A stretch of 8,594 nt of DNA. It comes from Modestobacter sp. GTDB lineage: Bacteria > Actinomycetota > Actinomycetes > Mycobacteriales > Geodermatophilaceae. The notes beneath the pieces were generated by a model. The model made no database searches. It was not told the origin of the DNA and saw nothing but the letters and a program-made list of their open reading frames with translations. Position 1 is the first letter of the stretch. Each line of letters opens with the position of its first letter. Positions 7,517-8,594 of this stretch are shown in pieces. The position numbers were made by a program, and so were the translations under genes. The DNA lies in assembly GCA_025963425.1 (NCBI GenBank), contig JAOPUQ010000226.1:1-8594 (forward strand), written 5' to 3'.

Positions 7517-8479
7517 TCAGCCCTGCAGCTCGTCCCAGACCTGGCGGTCCCGCTCGGCGGTCCAGATCACCGGGCGCTCGATGCCGTCCATCTCGTCCCA
7601 GATGCGCTGGACGTCGAAGGGGAGGCAGTGCTCGAAGATCGGCCAGTTGCCGAACTGGGGAGCGAGCGCCTCGTGGGTGGCCTGGAAGGCGTCCTTCAGT
7701 GAGCCGCCGGAGCGGTGGGCGGCGCCCACGGTCCGCTGCATGGTGAGCAGGAAGTCGCGGGTCTGCTCGACCGCGGCGTCGACCTCCGCACGGCCGCGGG
7801 CGATGGCGCCCCGGCCGCCGATGAGCTGCTGGGCGCCGAGGGCCTTGATCCGGTCCAGGGTGCCTGCGGCCCAGTCGAAGTGGAACGCGTCGCCGGTGTA
7901 CAGGGCGGCCTGGGACTCGACGAGATCGCCGGCGAAGAGGATCTCCTGCTTGGGCAGCCAGGCGACGATGTCGCCCTCGGTGTGCCCGCGGCCGAGGAAC
8001 TCCAGCACGAGCTCGCCGCGGTCACCACCCAGCTCGATGGTCAGCTTGTCCCGGAAGGTCATCGTCGGCCAGGTCAGGCCGGGGATGGACTCGGGCTCTT
8101 CGAACAGCCGCGGCATGCGGCCGAACTCGCTCTCCCAGTCCTGCTGACCGCGCTCCTCGATCAGGTGCCTGGTCTGCTCGGAGCTGACGATCACCTCGGC
8201 GTCGAAGGCGCTGGCGCCCAGCACCCGGACGGCGTGGTAGTGGCTGAGTACCAGGTAGCGGACCGGCTTGTCGGTGTGCTGCCGCAGCCTGGCGAGCCAG
8301 CGGCGGGCAGCGACCGGGGTTGCCAGCGCCTCGAAGCACACGAGGAAGTCCTCACCCTCGATCGCGCCGAGGTTGGGGTCGCCCTCGGCGGTGAGCGCGT
8401 ACACGCCGTCGGCGAGGACCTCGAGGGTCTGTTCCTTGACGCCGAGGTCGGCGGAGGAGGCGAAGGGCTTGGCTCCCAT
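7517..8479 (-). CDS. MBL-fold hydrolase with atypical metal site, first gene of the operon
   Basis: A 320-residue metallo-beta-lactamase-fold protein with no signal peptide, hence cytoplasmic. The order of motifs is that of the fold. The strand before motif 1 ends LVLSHYHAVRVLG (77-88), where HxHxDH would be expected; H80 and H82 are kept but the Asp and third His are Val84 and Arg85. FLGRGHTEGD keeps H166, FAGDLVE keeps the bridging D185, and the last His (PGHG) is replaced in GGRG (221-224). I recall a group of proteins with HYHAVR next to aromatic hydroxylase genes, so this may be a subfamily trait rather than decay. The substrate is unknown; a lactone, ester or thioester in the pathway is a guess. 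The start at 8479 has GGAG (8488-8491) eight bases upstream and the operon promoter region behind it. It is followed 7 bases later by the monooxygenase. Confidence 0.85.
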   Translation of the reverse strand: MGAKPFASSADLGVKEQTLEVLADGVYALTAEGDPNLGAIEGEDFLVCFEALATPVAARRWLARLRQHTDKPVRYLVLSHYHAVRVLGASAFDAEVIVSSEQTRHLIEERGQQDWESEFGRMPRLFEEPESIPGLTWPTMTFRDKLTIELGGDRGELVLEFLGRGHTEGDIVAWLPKQEILFAGDLVESQAALYTGDAFHFDWAAGTLDRIKALGAQQLIGGRGAIARGRAEVDAAVEQTRDFLLTMQRTVGAAHRSGGSLKDAFQATHEALAPQFGNWPIFEHCLPFDVQRIWDEMDGIERPVIWTAERDRQVWDELQG

Positions 8480-8483
8480 GAGG

Positions 8484-8497
8484 TGATCTCCAGATCA
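8484..8497. promoter_or_regulatory. Perfect inverted repeat enclosing the MBL gene ribosome binding site
   Basis: TGATCTCCAGATCA is a perfect 6+2+6 palindrome. On the minus strand its centre, GGAG, is the ribosome binding site of the first operon gene. It lies 5 to 18 bases from the start codon. It may be an operator for a repressor that also blocks translation-start access, or a small RNA structure hiding the site. Which protein binds, if any, is not shown. Confidence 0.35.
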
Positions 8498-8539
8498 ACC
8501 GTGTCCGATAAACGAATGTAATGTTCTCTTTCCGACTCG

Positions 8540-8568
8540 AGATTACGTCGGTGTGGTGGCCGACACAA
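8540..8568 (-). promoter_or_regulatory. Candidate sigma-70-type promoter of the catabolic operon
   Basis: On the minus strand, TTGTGT (8568-8563) and TAATCT (8545-8540) are separated by exactly 17 bases, fitting a housekeeping-type TTGnnn/TAnnnT promoter. The -10 is 60 bases upstream of the MBL start codon. The segment from 8480 to 8545 is markedly richer in A and T than the genes around it. Inside the spacer, GTCGG (8547-8551) and CCGAC (8560-8564) form a 5-bp inverted repeat that could be an operator. A second loose repeat, TCCG-N5-CGAA at 8504-8516, lies downstream and vaguely resembles an IclR-type site. Confidence 0.4.
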
Positions 8569-8594
8569 GGGGCCGAACGGCTCCTCGGCATGGT

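Noticed and set aside
6604..7746. Plus-strand open frame of 380 codons opposite the monooxygenase and MBL genes
   Set aside because: It crosses two well-supported minus-strand genes and their junction, and its composition is that of an antisense shadow.
8590..8594. Possible start (ATG) of a divergent plus-strand gene at the window end
   Set aside because: Only five bases are visible, and the nearest AGGGG is too far upstream to serve as its ribosome binding site, so it cannot be supported.

Overview
The window comes from a high-GC, actinobacterium-like chromosome. The third codon positions of every gene are almost all G or C, starts are preceded by GGAGG-type ribosome binding sites, and the coding density is high. 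The genus cannot be fixed from the sequence alone. No RNA gene, transposon, CRISPR array or long repeat was seen.

Left part, plus strand (1-1992): the 3' part of pqqE, a radical SAM/SPASM enzyme of pyrroloquinoline quinone (PQQ) biosynthesis, is cut by the window edge. After 70 bases comes an intact gene for a divergent member of the sodium/calcium exchanger (CaCA) superfamily. A 318-base gene-free stretch then separates these from the minus-strand genes, so the two blocks converge.

Right part, minus strand (8479 down to 2311): a compact aromatic-catabolism operon. In order of transcription it holds an MBL-fold hydrolase, a class A FAD-dependent aromatic monooxygenase, homogentisate 1,2-dioxygenase (hmgA), a 97-codon remnant-like ORF, fumarylacetoacetase (fahA) and an IclR-family regulator. 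The spacings are 7 bases, 35 bases, an ATGA overlap, a GTGA overlap and 129 bases. The likely chemistry is: a hydroxyphenylacetate-type substrate is hydroxylated by the flavoprotein to homogentisate, HmgA opens the ring to maleylacetoacetate, and after isomerisation FahA yields fumarate and acetoacetate. Neither 4-hydroxyphenylpyruvate dioxygenase nor maleylacetoacetate isomerase is encoded here. This points to a peripheral route entering at homogentisate rather than plain tyrosine degradation, with the isomerase elsewhere or replaced.

The points most worth following up are: the small ORF between hmgA and fahA, which looks like the two ends of a longer protein joined in frame; the MBL-fold protein, which lacks half of the usual metal ligands; the altered alpha-repeats of the antiporter; and a perfect inverted repeat that encloses the ribosome binding site of the first operon gene.
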